64,000 nt of DNA from Rhinopithecus roxellana (taxonomy: Eukaryota; Chordata; Mammalia; Primates; Cercopithecidae). The notes beneath the pieces were generated by a model. It saw nothing but the letters and a program-made list of their open reading frames with translations, was not told the origin of the DNA and did not search any database. The stretch is from positions 17,647,921-17,711,920 of the forward strand of contig NC_044554.1 of assembly GCF_007565055.1 (NCBI RefSeq), given 5' to 3'. Positions 1 through 11,462 of the stretch are shown piece after piece. The first letter of the stretch is position 1. Every line of letters starts with the position of its first letter. The position numbers and the translations under genes are program-made.

Positions 1-149
1 TTCAATCCATTAGTGGAAGAAAATGGTGTCTGAAATTATCCATATTCATTTATATTTCACAAGTACCCAGATTTGCATTTAGAACATGATGAGAAATGGC
101 AATTATCACAACATTAGAGGAACATTAGAGGTTTGGGTGAAGTAGAGTG

Positions 150-530
150 GAAGAACAGGAGAGTAAGTTCAGCTCTGCATATATTGACATTAAGATCCTA
201 TTAGTGGAAATGCCTAATAAACACTTGGAAGTGTGATTCTGAAGCTCAAAAATATTTTATTCTGGAAACAAATTTGAGAGTCATTCTACAAGGGGTTACT
301 GAGGCAATGGGAGTGAATGAGGAGATCTTGAGTAAAATATGCAGTCTTGAAAGAGAAGGCAAGGGAGAAGCAAAAGAAGATGAGAGGCAGGAAAACCAGA
401 AGAGAATGTGCCGGGAGGCTCTTGGGCAATGGTATTTGTCACGGGGTCAATCCTGTCACATGCTACACACAGACCAAGGAAGAGAAGGAATTTTTGGATG
501 TTGCAATTCCAGAAGACCAGAGAAAAATCT
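150..530 (-). mobile_element. L2 LINE fragment (antisense)
   Basis: The order of words on the + strand follows the complement of the L2 internal region: a 'tcattctacaaggggttactgaggcaatgggagtgaatgag' style stretch corresponds to the L2 'gaagccatgggagtggatgagatc' segment, preceded by text resembling 'ggagctcag...gatataaatttgggagtcat'. Three overlapping short reading frames (87, 91 and 61 codons) cross it. They are by-products of the old repeat and not genes. Ends are approximate. Confidence 0.55.
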
Positions 531-834
531 TCTATAAATGTTTCAGTGGAAAATGGGAAAACAAGATTGCAGAAGGCTGGGGACTTATTTTAATTTTTAC
601 TCAGAATCCATGTTGTATTTAGACATAACGAAGGATTGTCTGGCTATTATAAACAGTAAATTCGCAATGGCAGATTTTTAAGTAAATGGGAACATATTCC
701 AATCATCACAGATTTTTAGTAAAAAGCTACATAAATAATAGCAAAATATTAACCAGAGGTGCAAATTTGAGCGTCTTTTCCCTCAGTGTTTTACTTCTGA
801 AGGCAATTGATGTATGGAAATAATTATGTACAAG

Positions 835-1190
835 AGTATTCACTGGAGCATCATTTTAGTAAGTTGGAAATGACATAAATGCCCATAAATAAGGGAAAGG
901 TTAGACTGAATACAGTAAAATATGAATGACATTGCACAAAATATTTAGTGGCATGGGGAAAAGAATAAGGTATAATATACACATATTACTTTATAAAAAG
1001 AAAATCAGAATATCAAACAGAATATCCAGAATAATTGACTAATTTTGTTTAATAAAACCATGAAAAAATACATGCACAGAGAAAAGACTGGAAGGAAAAG
1101 CACTAAATATAAGGGTAGTTGCTCTGAATAGTAATATTGTGGTTGGCCTTTATTTTATTCTTTGTACTTTTTTATTTTTTAATTTCATAT
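835..1190 (+). mobile_element. Degraded L1M 3'-end-like fragment
   Basis: Order and wording resemble the end of an old L1M element: 'aagttggaaatgacataaatgcccataaataaggg', then 'cagtaaaatatgaatgac', 'ggaaaagaataaggt', 'agactggaaggaaaagcac', and a T-rich stretch of the form 'tttattttattctttgtact'. The match is weak and the subfamily cannot be read by eye. It could also be unique AT-rich sequence. Confidence 0.35.
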
Positions 1191-1292
1191 AAATATATAT
1201 TATACTTATTAGTAGGACAAAATTCAGTAACTCCTAATTTTAAAAGACCAACAGAGGGGACAAAAGAAATAAAACATTAGATTTTTTTCCTC

Positions 1293-1357
1293 AACAACAC
1301 ACACATGCTGTTGTACACATACATGCGCATGTGCAGGTGCGTGCACACACACACATA
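1293..1357. repeat. CA-rich low-complexity tract
   Basis: Interrupted (CA)n and (TGCA)-like purine-pyrimidine alternation, with two CA blocks around a 'gcgcatgtgcaggtgcgtgc' core. Confidence 0.8.
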
Positions 1358-1360
1358 CCC

Positions 1361-3313
1361 ACCCCTTCTTTTACCTTAGAAGAGGTAGAAATACACTCTA
1401 TTTGCTGCTATGGAAATTGGGCAGACCCAGCCATATATCCTCTTGGTTTGGTGAATAAGTGACTTCAGAGCAAAAACAGGCTTGACAATTGTTTAAAACT
1501 AATGCTATTTAAATGTGCTTTTAATAGTACTCAAATGGAAAATACATGAAATAGGTAAATACTAGACGTTGGTAAAATCTCTCTTCAGAAATTCCAACTG
1601 ATAATTATTTCAGACATTTAAATAATGAGTTTTCAGTGACTCTATTATCTAAAAACTGTGTGCCCTGATTTAACCTAAGTGAGACAAGGATAGAGCTATA
1701 CAATAATAGATTTCATAAAATGGTCCAACTTAGCAAGTCATGAAACTACCTATCAGTCTTCGAAAAATTTCTTAATGCCTTTATTCATACACCCATCCGA
1801 GAATTATTTTAAGGTTTCATTTAAAGCCTGTGCCTTACCTTCCTTTATGTTCAGCTCATGATAAACAGGAATAAGATTAAGTTATATCTTCATAATTAAT
1901 TTGGTACTAAGTAGGAAATCTCAAGACCTATAGAGTTGTATAAATTCTCATTGACCTTAATTACATCTAAATGAGCTAAGCTGCACAGCTGTGTAGAGCA
2001 CTGAGGTGGAGAGAAGGTGTCAAAATAGGACAGTCTCCAAAATTAGGTAGTATATTCCAAAAGGCTTATAAACTAGACAAAAATGAAATAAAGACATTAT
2101 GCCAACTCTGAATACAGAATATATTAGAGAGACTTTAAGAACAATTCTGTCTATCTGTATATATACACAAAATGCTTTTACATAATGCCCTAAGATCGAA
2201 ATAATAAGTCTAGGTCGATGGAAGGGAAATATTATTTAGTTTAGCATGAAATATATTTTCCCTGCTCCCATTTTCTGATTCTAAGGTATCAAATGGAAAG
2301 AGGCATTTCTGGCAAGTGTCTCAAACCATCCCCAAGCACACCAGGCACCATTCAGAAGACATCCTCAGCTTCACACAGAAGAGCAAGTAGATTTGTCAAC
2401 AGTGGTGGTAATAGAGTAGATGGGGTTGGGGCTTTGTGGTGAGAACATTCAGAATATGGAACCTATGCAGAAGTGGCATCTTTTAAACGTCTGTAAGCAG
2501 ATATTCTGTCAGACCTTGAACATGAACCACAGTTACTTTAAAAATGATCACGTGAATTTTAATATTTCAACATTTCATCTTTGCAGCTGGGACACAGTCC
2601 AATCTTTTGTATGAGGATGAGGCATTATAGTTCCAAGATGGATAGAAATTTCAGGGAGGCAAATCTACTGATGGAAGTGGGTAGGGTGACTGCCAGTTCC
2701 AGGGAGCAGAATGGAGCAGAATGGACTCTACAGGTTGGTAAAAGTGAGCATGAATTTCCGCTGCACGAGGCATGAACTGGCCAATATGTGGTGACAGTGA
2801 AGGTCTGAAGAAACAACATCAAGGGAGTTGCTGACAAGGTATAACATGGTCTGAAATGAAGTGAGTATGTTGGAACAATGAAGATTAGCTAGTGGAATTC
2901 CAAAAGAGGGATGCAAATGATTCCTATAGACAATGGTATGATGAGGTGGGGGTGCCATAGGATAGGTGAATGAGGCAGTGATACGGCAAGCCAGGGCTGA
3001 TACCAAAAATGCAGAAGGTATCTATGATGAAAGAGGAAATTGGTTTAGGGTTACATACTAAATACATACAATTTATGTTACATAAATGACTGGAAAATAA
3101 ATATTGAAACTTAATTTAATAAAATGTGTTAGCACTATATAAATTATTTATATGAAATCATTGCATTCCAGGGCCTATTACGGTCAAGCAAAGTGTTTTA
3201 TTCTATGTAGGTTTCTTAAGTTATAGTAATTACAGTTCATGATGTTAAGTTCTAAAACACTCTTTTGCCTCCTAAATGATTCTAAACTTGCGAGAATCAA
3301 AGGAAGTAATAGT
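1361..3313. other. Noncoding stretch, nothing recognised
   Basis: AT-rich single-copy-looking DNA. Small reading frames at 2420-3006 on both strands (64 to 92 codons) overlap each other, have no recognisable domain and are the size expected by chance. No promoter, splice-bounded exon or repeat family was recognised. Confidence 0.6.
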
Positions 3314-3714
3314 TGTAAAGCATTGAATGTCTATGTTCCTCCGAAATCCATGTGGAATCGTAATCCCCATTGTGGTAGTATTAAGAGGTTGGGGCCTTTT
3401 GGGAAGTGATTAAGTCATAAAGGCTCCACCTTTGTGAACGGAATACATGTGCTGTAAAAGAGGCTCTGTAGAGTGCCTGGATCTTTCATCTCTCCTGCCA
3501 TGTAACGTCACAGTGTATGTCCCTTTTCCCCCTTACGCCGGGTGAGGACACCGAAGGTGTGATTGATAAGACACACGCCTTCACCAGAAACTGAATCTCA
3601 TGTCACCTTGATCTTGGACTTCCCAGCCCCTAGAACTGTGATAAATAAATTTCTGCTGCTTAAAAATTACATAGTCTAAGAATTTTGTTATAATAGCATG
3701 AATAGACTAAGACA
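3314..3714 (+). mobile_element. Solo MaLR LTR, MST type
   Basis: Collinear with the MST-class ERVL-MaLR LTR: 'ttgaatgtctatgttcctcc', 'ggggccttttgggaagtgattaagtcat', 'aaaagaggctct', 'accttgatcttggacttcccagcc', 'agaactgtgataaataaatttctg', and the terminal 'gactaagaca'. AATAAA lies within 'gataaataaattt'. No internal region or second LTR follows, so it is a solo LTR left by LTR-LTR recombination. I did not find a clean 5-bp target duplication. Confidence 0.8.
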
Positions 3715-4254
3715 GGTGGTCACTGAAAACCTCCAAATATATCCTCATTTTTCTTGCAAATAAAGGATAAAATCCTAATAAAAGAAAACAACAAGATCAA
3801 GAAGTATAAATCCATTCTCTACTATTTCTGATAAGTAACTAAATAAAGCTGCATTGAGGAAGGACCAGAGTGAAGATTTTGCTATCTATCATCTAATTTC
3901 CTGAGTTACATATAACTGAAAGACTGTTATTTTATTTTGAAGCAAATTAAATAAAGACTCCTGAAGTGATCCATTCTTGCTACTGACAATCCATAAAATA
4001 AAACCATTTTCTAGAAAAAAATTACTCATTGCCTCTGCTCTGAGTTGTTCACTCATGATTGACAGGTGTGTGGGGGAGCAGGGGGAAAGGAATTCACATT
4101 CACAGACCTCTCTGATAACCTTCCCTGAGCTGCCTTTATCCCCTTCTCCAAAAGTTTATCCATCACTCTCTCTTTAGTGCCACATCTACAATCTTTTACT
4201 TAGTAACTATAATACTTAATATTCTACAATATACTACTTATTTTCATGTTTGTT
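3715..4254. other. Noncoding stretch, nothing recognised
   Basis: AT-rich. One 66-codon frame near 3977-4177 has no recognisable domain and is not supported as a gene. Confidence 0.6.
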
Positions 4255-4375
4255 TCCAATCGAAGACCATGAGTTGAGAGCAGAACCAAGTCTTATCCAT
4301 CCAATGTTTCCAAATTATTGCACAATACGTAGTACATGAAAGGTGTGCTTAGTAAGTGCTGAGTCATATACATGT
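4255..4375 (+). mobile_element. L2 LINE 3'-end fragment
   Basis: Resembles the L2 3' tail: 'accatgagttgagagcagaaccaagtctta' for the 'ctccatgagggcagggactgtgtctta' segment, then 'agtacatgaaaggtgtgcttagtaagtgctgagt' for the '...agtaggcgctcaataaatg' segment. Confidence 0.5.
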
Positions 4376-4384
4376 ATTATTTTG

Positions 4385-4540
4385 TTGAAACAATTATCCT
4401 GGGGGACAGATATTACTGTGCTTATTTTAATGATGAAGAAATAGGATTCAATAGGTTATATAAATTGTCTATAGCCACATGGACTTCAATAGTACAGTTT
4501 AGATTCAACACTTTTACATTTTACCCATTCTAAAGTGAAT
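4385..4540 (-). mobile_element. MIR SINE fragment (antisense)
   Basis: Antisense MIR core pattern: 'atattactgtgcttattttaatgatgaagaaatagg' matches '...attattatccccattttacagatgaggaaactgagg', followed by a 'ggttat..aaattgtctatagccacatgg' segment for 'ggttaagtaacttgcccaaggtcacacag'. Strongly diverged. Confidence 0.45.
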
Positions 4541-4755
4541 TTTTCTTTTCATACTTAAACTCTGAAATTGGGATGTTTCCCCATTGATGGCAAGTTTTCA
4601 TTGCTGCCTTTCAGGTAACAGTTGTGATGTGGTTCTCATTTTTGTGTATTTGAGGACCTAGTCATGGCTCTCCACATTGTTTTCACTCCATTTGAGTTAA
4701 GGGTATCCTTGGAGTTGCACCTGATTGAGCTTAACTGTTGTTTACAATGTCTGTC

Positions 4756-4858
4756 AAGGGAGAATTTCTTGAGCCCAGGAATTTGGGGCTGCAGTGAGCT
4801 ATCATTGTGCCACTGCACGCCAGTCTGGGCGACAGAGTGAGAGCTCATCTCTAAAAAT
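4756..4858 (+). mobile_element. Alu right-monomer or free monomer fragment
   Basis: About 100 bp matching only the right half of an old Alu: 'cttgagcccaggaatttggggctgcagtgagct', 'gtgccactgcacgccagtctgggcgacagagtgag', then a short A-rich end. The left monomer is absent. It is either a 5'-truncated AluJ or a free Alu monomer. Confidence 0.8.
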
Positions 4859-5195
4859 GCAGAAAAATATGGCAACAGAAATGCAGAACGTAACTGGATA
4901 CTAGTGAAACACATAATCACAATTGTAAGAATGGCTGAAATTCTATATTTTCTTGCTAAGCAATAACCATATGTGTTTAGAATATATCAAAGGAACATAT
5001 ACCCACAAATAGATAAAACCGTGTTAACATTTTCTTTTTTGAGATCAGTTTGCAGGATGGAAGGGCACTAGAAGGCAGGAAAGGTGAACATAACAGGAAA
5101 ATTCAGGGCATTGATGCTCTCAGCTGAAAGGAGAACAATGGTGAGGGAGAACTACCAGCACAATTCAACAGAATCTTCTATGATGATGGAATGCT
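4859..5195. other. Noncoding stretch, nothing recognised
   Basis: AT-rich DNA between the Alu monomer and the hAT element. No further signal seen. Confidence 0.6.
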
Positions 5196-5365
5196 ATATA
5201 GTCTATACTGTCCAATACAGTAGCTGCTAGCACATGTGGTTATTGAGCATGTGAAATATGGACAGCGAAAATGAGAAAATGAATTTTAATTTCATTTTGG
5301 TTAACTTAAATGTAAATAGCCACATGGGCCTAGTAGCTGCTCTTTTGGACAGTACAGAACTAGAT
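5196..5365. mobile_element. hAT-type nonautonomous DNA transposon
   Basis: A palindromic element. The left end reads 'ctgtccaatacagtagctgc' and the reverse complement of the right end reads 'ctgtccaaaagagcagctac', with the shared 'cacatgtgg'/'ccacatgg' motif inside each arm and an AT-rich centre. This is the familiar 'ctgtccaatatggtagccactagccacatgtgg' MER family. I do not assign an exact subfamily name. No transposase is encoded. Confidence 0.7.
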
Positions 5366-5464
5366 AGTGCTGTGCAAACCAATCTCCTTCTTTAGGGAAG
5401 CTGATGGTCACTAAGTTTGATGGCAAAGTGAGTTTCCATCTCATGTGAAAAGGGCAAATATAGC

Positions 5465-5600
5465 CATTTCACAATGTTGTAGGAGGTTAATGAGATGCTT
5501 TATGGAATGTGCTTAACATAAAGCCTGGTACATAGTAAATGAGAAGAAATGAAGGTAGTAGTAATAGTGAACATAGGAATAGTAGTAGTTGTGATAATTA
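5465..5600 (+). mobile_element. MIR SINE 3' half
   Basis: Follows MIR: 'gttgtaggaggttaatgagatgctttatggaatgtgcttaacataaagcctggtacatagtaaatg', matching '...gttgtgaggattaaatgag...aaagcgcttagaacagtgcctggcacatagtaag'. Confidence 0.6.
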
Positions 5601-6103
5601 TATTATTTTTGTCTTCACTGACAAACAGCAAATAAGGTCTGAATATTGCAATAAACAGGAGGTCAGCAAGAAATTGCCCCTGCCAAAATGATAATAAATT
5701 GCCTGGAAATTAGGAAGTTCATTATAGACAGTTAGGCTATACATAAACTCAGAAAATGCTGATCAGCCTGAAATTTTCAGAAGGTGAATTACTGCACATG
5801 CAATGATTCCAGATATGTATCTGCATTTAAAAAAAATCTAAGTTCTAGTGTCTTGGCCCCTCATCTAATTTTTAAAAGAATTCTAGATTAGTCCTAGCAT
5901 AACAGAGTTCCAATAAGGATAGGTTCTTTTTTACAAACAACAAAGAGGGATATTTTGTTTGCCAAAGGGAACCTTGGATAAATACTAATAAGAAAGGATG
6001 TCCTTGCTGAGCTCATTCTAAGGGCAAGCCTGTGTTTTATAACTGGTGTGTAGCCCTTGAGAGAATTTACTGGCCTATGTTAATTAGTTAATACACACCG
6101 AGC

Positions 6104-6104
<1 letters not shown>
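5601..6104. other. Noncoding stretch, nothing recognised
   Basis: AT-rich with no repeat family or gene signal recognised. Confidence 0.6.

Positions 6105-6147
<43 letters not shown>
6105..6147. repeat. (TG)n microsatellite
   Basis: About 43 bp of uninterrupted TG dinucleotide. Likely length-polymorphic. Confidence 0.97.
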
Positions 6148-6149
<2 letters not shown>

Positions 6150-7689
6150 GGAGACACAGGACTAATAAGGACAATGAAGATTGGGATGGGGTAACATAAC
6201 ATCTCTGGTCTAGTTTAAAGACACTAGGGAGAAATGAGTTAAGAAGAGAAGCTGAAAGAGCTGATTTCAGGAAAGATATCATTCCCTGAGATTGAGTCTG
6301 GGACTAAGCAATTTTTTTTCTTTTTTAAGGGAAAGGGGCCAAGAGAGCTAAGCATTTTTTCAACCTTTGCAGAGAATCCAAGGCCACTTAAACATCTGGA
6401 AAACTGGCAGCCTTGGGATCAGTGAAAGGTAGCACCTTAAGCACACACCTTAGCAGTTTGATGTATACTATCAGAAAGGGCTGTGGTGAGGCTGCCTCAA
6501 GTAGAGGACATGGATAATGGGACACTCAAGTAGCACAGGAAGAACTGAGTTGAACTTGCCTAGGGAGTAGCACTGAATAACCACCCTATTTATAACATCC
6601 CAGAAACACTTGTGGGGGGTTGAGGTCCTCCTGATCAGATGAGTTCAGTATAAGCAGGCATTAAAGTGACCTAATTTGTCCTCACAGGATAGTGATGCCA
6701 GAGGACATTGGGGTACACTAGCTGTTTTGTTACTTTGGAGTTCCTGTTATTATTCAAACCTTTTTGAGTTTCTGTAGTTGTATGCCACAACGATTTAGGG
6801 TGGAGTTAGTCCAGGGCAGCATTGGCACCAATAAAGGGCTGTTTGTTGAAAGCCTGCTCATCATTTGCCTTTTTATTGCTACCAGAACAACAGCAACTAG
6901 AATCACTAAATCTAACACTTGAATAAAGGCTCTTCAGAGGGCTTAACAGTGGCAATTACCAAACAGTCCACACCAACGGTTCTTGGCAGGAAGTGAAGAA
7001 CAAGAAGTAAAGAATTACTCCATGAAGTGAAAAATTTGGGAAGTGCTTCAAATAGAAAATATGTAAATTTACAAAATGGGAGGATCATCAGCACAAACAA
7101 CTGTTCTCTTGAGAAATAAAAATCCAATAAAGTTTAAGAATATACCCAGCCTCTTTCAGGAGCACTCTATTCAAAATGAAACCTTAAACCACACTGGGAG
7201 ATAAACTGCATGCTTATCTGTATTGTTTGACTCAACCGACAATGGTTGAAATGAGTTTTTTATTTTTTTATTTTTGCTTTTTCTGACAAAGGCCATATTG
7301 ATTGAAAGTCCTATTTCATTGACACTTTCCAATTCTCTGGAAACAGTCAGTTATCATAAGGACAGACAGACGGATATTGATTTCCTTCCATCCCTTCAAT
7401 TTAATGTTTCAGTTCTGATGATCACTATGTCAAAATTTTACCTAGCAGTGCTGCCCATATCCTGGCCATGTCATTTAATTAACAAAACTGAGAATACTTA
7501 GCTTGGCCATGTAATTTGAGTAACAAAAATGAGAAATGATTGTCAACAGTATTAAGCAAAGTTCATGAAATGAATTATTTTTGCATGATGACTTTGAAGA
7601 ATAAGAAGGATTAGAAAAGAGAAAGAAAGGAAGGAAGTTGGAGTTGCACAGGTCAGAGGTAATGGATCAAAAGGTAAGGAGTACATAAG
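6148..7689. other. Noncoding stretch, possible old LTR-like piece
   Basis: No gene seen. The part around 6330-6880 is less AT-rich and ends with an AATAAA (6830-6835) followed by a pyrimidine-rich stretch, loosely LTR-like, but I cannot name a family or find matching ends. Frames of 71 and 75 codons at 6912-7501 have no recognisable domain. Confidence 0.45.
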
Positions 7690-7945
7690 GTGTTCCAAGT
7701 TTAGTTGACAAATTGGACATAAATAAATCACTAGGACCAGATGGCATTCACCCAAGAGTTTGGAAGGAACTGAAGGATGAAATTGTGGAGCTATTGGCCA
7801 AATGTGGAAACTGTTGTTGCAAACAATCACCTTGTCAGAGTCCTGTGAGATTGCTGATGGGATTCCCATCTGTAAGAAGGACGCCAGAGAAAACCCTAGG
7901 AACAAGATATAGATCAGCAAGACTGGCTTTCCAGGCATGAAATGA
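7690..7945 (+). mobile_element. CR1/L3 LINE reverse-transcriptase relic
   Basis: Frame +3 from 7713 reads '.DINKSLGPDGIHPRVWKEL', the characteristic CR1-clade block 'KS.GPDGIHPRVLKEL'. Downstream text such as 'aagaaggacgccagagaaaaccctaggaacaa' and 'gatcagcaagactggctttccaggca' matches the later CR1 'P.FKKG..EDPGNYRPVSLTSVPGK' block in shifted frames, so the copy is frameshifted and dead. The first codon in this frame is TTG, not a real start. CR1-clade LINEs have been inactive in placental mammals for a very long time, so this is ancient. A 141-codon frame on the opposite strand (7552-7977) is its shadow. Confidence 0.75.
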
Positions 7946-8244
7946 TGAAAAGAATAACAAAACAGGGTCAGTGCCACTGAATACCTTTATGTAACTCACT
8001 TACCAGGGTAAAAGCTGCATAGTTTGGGTAAGAAGAAATCATAACACCACCATGGCCTTATTGAGTTCTCTGAGGTAGTAAACAATAATTGTGTGGCCAA
8101 ATTGTAGACATAATTTACTTTTCTTTTTAAGGGACTTTGAAAAGATTTACTTAAAATTGCTACTGAACAAAATATATCTGAGTTAGCATGAGGTTACTTT
8201 CCATCACATATAAAAAACTAACAATGATAGACAACACAGAATTT

Positions 8245-8556
8245 GGTCAGGCATGCTGGCTCACGCCTGTAATCCCAGCACTTTGGGAGGCTAGGCAGGA
8301 GGATAACTTGAGCCCAGGAGTTCAAGACCAGCCTGGGAAATATGGTGAGACCCCCATCTCTACCAAATAAGAACAATTAGCTGGGCATGGTGGTGAACAC
8401 CTGTAGTCTCAGATACTCAGGAGGCTGAGGTGGGAGGATTGATTGAGGCTGAGAGATTGAGGCTGCAGTAGGCTGTGACAGTGCCACTGTACTCCAGCCT
8501 GGGTGATGAAGTGAGACCCTGGTCTCAAAGCAACAAAACCATAAACAAAAACACCA
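8245..8556 (+). mobile_element. AluJ element
   Basis: Full-length dimeric Alu beginning 'ggtcaggcatgctggctcacgcctgtaatcccagcac'. It has the AluJ-like 'cttgagcccaggagttcaagaccagcctggg' and an A-rich tail degraded to 'caaagcaacaaaaccataaac'. The right arm carries a small internal duplication of 'gattgaggctg'. Divergence is clearly higher than for the AluY at 11463. Confidence 0.9.
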
Positions 8557-9287
8557 CAGAGGTCATAAGGAACATTTTCCTTGGTGTATCTTATAGGAGT
8601 TGTGAGACAGTCTTATTTTCATAAATGGATTTGTGTAGAAATTTTAAATTTATATATCCTCCTAATTTCTAGCCAGCAAGGATATATCAATCCAAAATGC
8701 TGAAAGTGGGAAATTTCAAAAGGATATTTGAATAGGAAGAAATATGTTGAGCCAATTTCAATGTGTATTTCAAAAGTAGACTTAAAACTTGCCTCTCAAG
8801 TAGGTCCTGGTAGTCACTGTAGTTTAAAGCTCTAACAGAACTGAAGATGCCATTAGGGAGAATGCCTTAAACAAATGAGGAGCAGCTGCAGGGCACAGGG
8901 CTTTGCATGCAGAATGGAGCAGAGATGAACTCACACAGAGTGCCTATACCTTGTGCCAGCTGAGGTACATGTGTATTCTCATTTGTCACACTGACTGTAG
9001 ATGATATTATAAAACTTTGGATCCTATAATTAGCAATACTGTATTATACACTTAAAAATTGTAATAATAGATCTCAGGTTAAGTGGTCTTACAATAATCA
9101 ATAGACCTGATGTTTTAGAAAATATATATTTCTACAAAACAGGCAAACACTTGTTATAAGTGTTTTTCATGACAACATAAATCTTGTCTTAGTTCTTTTT
9201 ACATATATCAATTGACCTCATTATTTTCTCTCTCCTTAGGATAATTTTCTATTTTCTATTTCTAGAAGGTCAATGTAATGTGTAAAG

Positions 9288-9289
<2 letters not shown>
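8557..9289. other. Noncoding stretch, nothing recognised
   Basis: AT-rich. Around 9208-9250 it contains a motif that recurs loosely near 15075 (see findings). No gene signal. Confidence 0.6.

Positions 9290-9319
<30 letters not shown>
9290..9319. repeat. (A)n homopolymer
   Basis: Thirty consecutive adenines. No SINE or recognisable retrocopy precedes it. Confidence 0.95.
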
Positions 9320-9322
<3 letters not shown>

Positions 9323-9797
9323 ACTCACGTGACTGACATGCATTTTCTTCTGTTGCAGATGTAAGAGAATAAAGTGAAGAGAAATGAACTTTCTCAAAGT
9401 CATATTGCTTAGAGGGAATAGAAATAAGATTAAAAACCAACGTCAGTTTGACACTAAATTCTGTGCTCTTGAAAGGTGGTCATTAATGTCTAATTATTTG
9501 ATTTAAATTTATTCCCATTAAAAACCCTCGTCTGGCACAAAACAGAATCCTGCTTTTCTGATAGTATTGTTCCAGCTGTTACTACTCAGTCATCCTAGTC
9601 TCACACTTTTTGCTTTCCCAAAGAATCATTAACCATTTCCAAGTTAAGCTTCCTTTAGGTCAATTCTGAGAGCTGAAAAAGTAAATAGGTTCAACAAAGA
9701 TACAAACAATTAGTTTTCCACCTATTGTTATTATTTATTAAAATAAATTTAAAAACATTTTTGTTTTGTTTTGAATCAGAATGGAATTTCAGAAAAT
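9320..9797. other. Noncoding left flank of the THE1 provirus
   Basis: AT-rich with no recognised element. It ends at the GTTCA target sequence of the provirus. Confidence 0.6.
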
Positions 9798-9802
9798 GTT
9801 CA
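9798..9802. other. Left target-site duplication of THE1
   Basis: GTTCA, the 5-bp length expected for ERVL-class integrases, repeated at 12443-12447. Confidence 0.8.
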
Positions 9803-10186
9803 AAATATGGTTTGGCTGTGTCTCCACCCAAATCTCATCTTGAATTGTAACTCCTACAATTCCCATGTATTATGGGAGGAATTTGTTGGGAGGTGATCAA
9901 ATTATAGAGGCAGGTCTTTCCTGTGATCTTCTCGTGATAGTGAATGAGCCTCATGAGATCTGATGGTTTTAAAAAACGGGAGTTTTGCCTGCACAAGCTC
10001 TCTCTTTGCCTGACACCACCTACGTAAGATGTGACTTGCTCCTCCTTGCCTTCCACCATGATTGTGAGGCTTCCCTAGCCACGTGGAACTGTAAGTCCAA
10101 GTTAAACCTCTTTCTTTTGTAAATTGCCCAGTCTCAGGAATGATTTCTTAAAGTCTTTATCAGCAGCATGAAAACAGACTAATACA
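9803..10186 (+). repeat. 5' LTR of THE1 provirus
   Basis: Matches THE1 LTR from 'tatggtttggctgtgtctccacccaaatctcatcttg' to 'cagcagcatgaaaacagactaataca'. The canonical leading TG has mutated to AA. A small insertion relative to the 3' LTR is visible at 'aatgatttcttaaagtcttt' (about 10138-10157). Confidence 0.93.
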
Positions 10187-10501
10187 GTAAATTGGTACTG
10201 AGGGTGGCGTGTGACTGAGAAGATACCTGAAAATGTGGAAACAACTTTGGAATTGGATAACAGGCAGAGGTTGGAATAGTTTGGAGGACTCAGAAGACAG
10301 GAAAATGTGGGAAAGGTTGGAACTTCCTAGAGACTTGTTGAATGGCTTTCACCAAAAGCCTGATAATGACAGGGACAATAAGGTCCAGGCTGAGGTGGTC
10401 TCATATGGATATGAGGAACTTGTTGGGAACTGGAGAGTAAAGGTGACTCTTGTTATGTTTTACCAAAGAGACTACCGGCATTTTGGCCCTGCCCTAGGGA
10501 T

Positions 10502-11191
10502 TTGTGGAATTTTGACTTTGAGAGAGATGATTTAGGATATTCGGCAGAAAACATTTCTAAGCAGCAAATCATTCAAGAGGTGACTTGGATGCTATTAAAT
10601 ACATTCAGTTTTATAAGGGAAGCAGAGCATAAAGGTTCCGAAAATTTGCAGCCTCACAACGTAATAGAAAAGAATAACCCATTTTCTGGGGAGAAATTGA
10701 AGCCAGCTGCAGAAACTTGCACAAATAACAAGGAGCCGAATGTTAATCCACAAGATAATGGGGAAAATGTCTCCAGGGCACGTCAGAGGTATTCATGGCA
10801 GCCCCTCCCATCACAGGTCTGGAGGCCTAGGAGAAAACGGTTTTGTGGGCCAGGCCAAGGGTCCCCATGCTGTGTGCAGTCGACACTTGGTGCCCTGTGT
10901 CCCAGCCACTCTAGCGTGACTAAAAGCGGCCAATGTACAGATCAGGCTGTTGCCTCAGAGGATGGAAGCCCCAAACCTTGGCAGCTTCTATGTGGTGTTG
11001 AGCCTGCAGGTACACAGAAGTCAAGAATTGAGGTTTGGGAACCTCTGCTGCCTAGATTTCAGAAGATATATGGAAACGCCTGGATGCCCAGGTACAAGTG
11101 TGCGGCGGGGGGGCCCTCATGGAGAACCTCTGCTAGGGCAGTGTGGAAGGGAAATATGGGGTTAGAGTCCCCCACACAGAGTCCTTATTAG
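10502..11191 (+). pseudogene. MaLR internal (gag-like) remnant reading frame
   Basis: A 229-codon open frame inside the THE1 internal region. It has no recognisable capsid, protease, reverse transcriptase or envelope domain. MaLR internal regions are known to hold only a decayed gag-like frame, and this one occupies that place. It is overlapped by a preceding 100-codon frame (10233-10535) in another phase, which suggests a frameshifted relic. It ends upstream of the inserted Alu. I see no reason to call it a functional gene. Length alone is its only coding evidence. Confidence 0.55.
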
Positions 11192-11446
11192 GGCACCACC
11201 TAGTGGAGCAGTGAGAAAAGGGCCACCATCCTCCAGACCCCAGAATGGTAGATTCATGAGAGCTTGCACCCTGCGCCTGGAAAAGTTGCAGACACTCAAA
11301 ACCAGCCCATTAAAGCAGCCAGGAGGGAGGTTGTACCCTACAAAGCCACAGGGGTGGAGCTGCCCAAGATCATGTGAACCCACCTCTTGCATCAGCATGA
11401 CCTGGAATGTGAGACATGGAGTGAAAGGAGATCATCTTGGAGCTTT

Positions 11447-11462
11447 AAGATTTGAATACCCT
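11447..11462. other. Alu target-site duplication, left copy
   Basis: aagatttgaataccct, repeated exactly at 11766-11781 after the A tail. Confidence 0.95.

Noticed and set aside
7552..7977. 141-codon minus-strand open frame with hydrophobic stretches
   Set aside because: It is the shadow of the CR1/L3 reverse-transcriptase relic on the plus strand. Its apparent membrane-like segments come from reversed coding sequence.
10502..11191. 229-codon frame as a possible functional gene
   Set aside because: It lies wholly inside the THE1 internal region and has no recognisable domain. MaLR internal regions hold only decayed gag-like frames. Annotated as a remnant.
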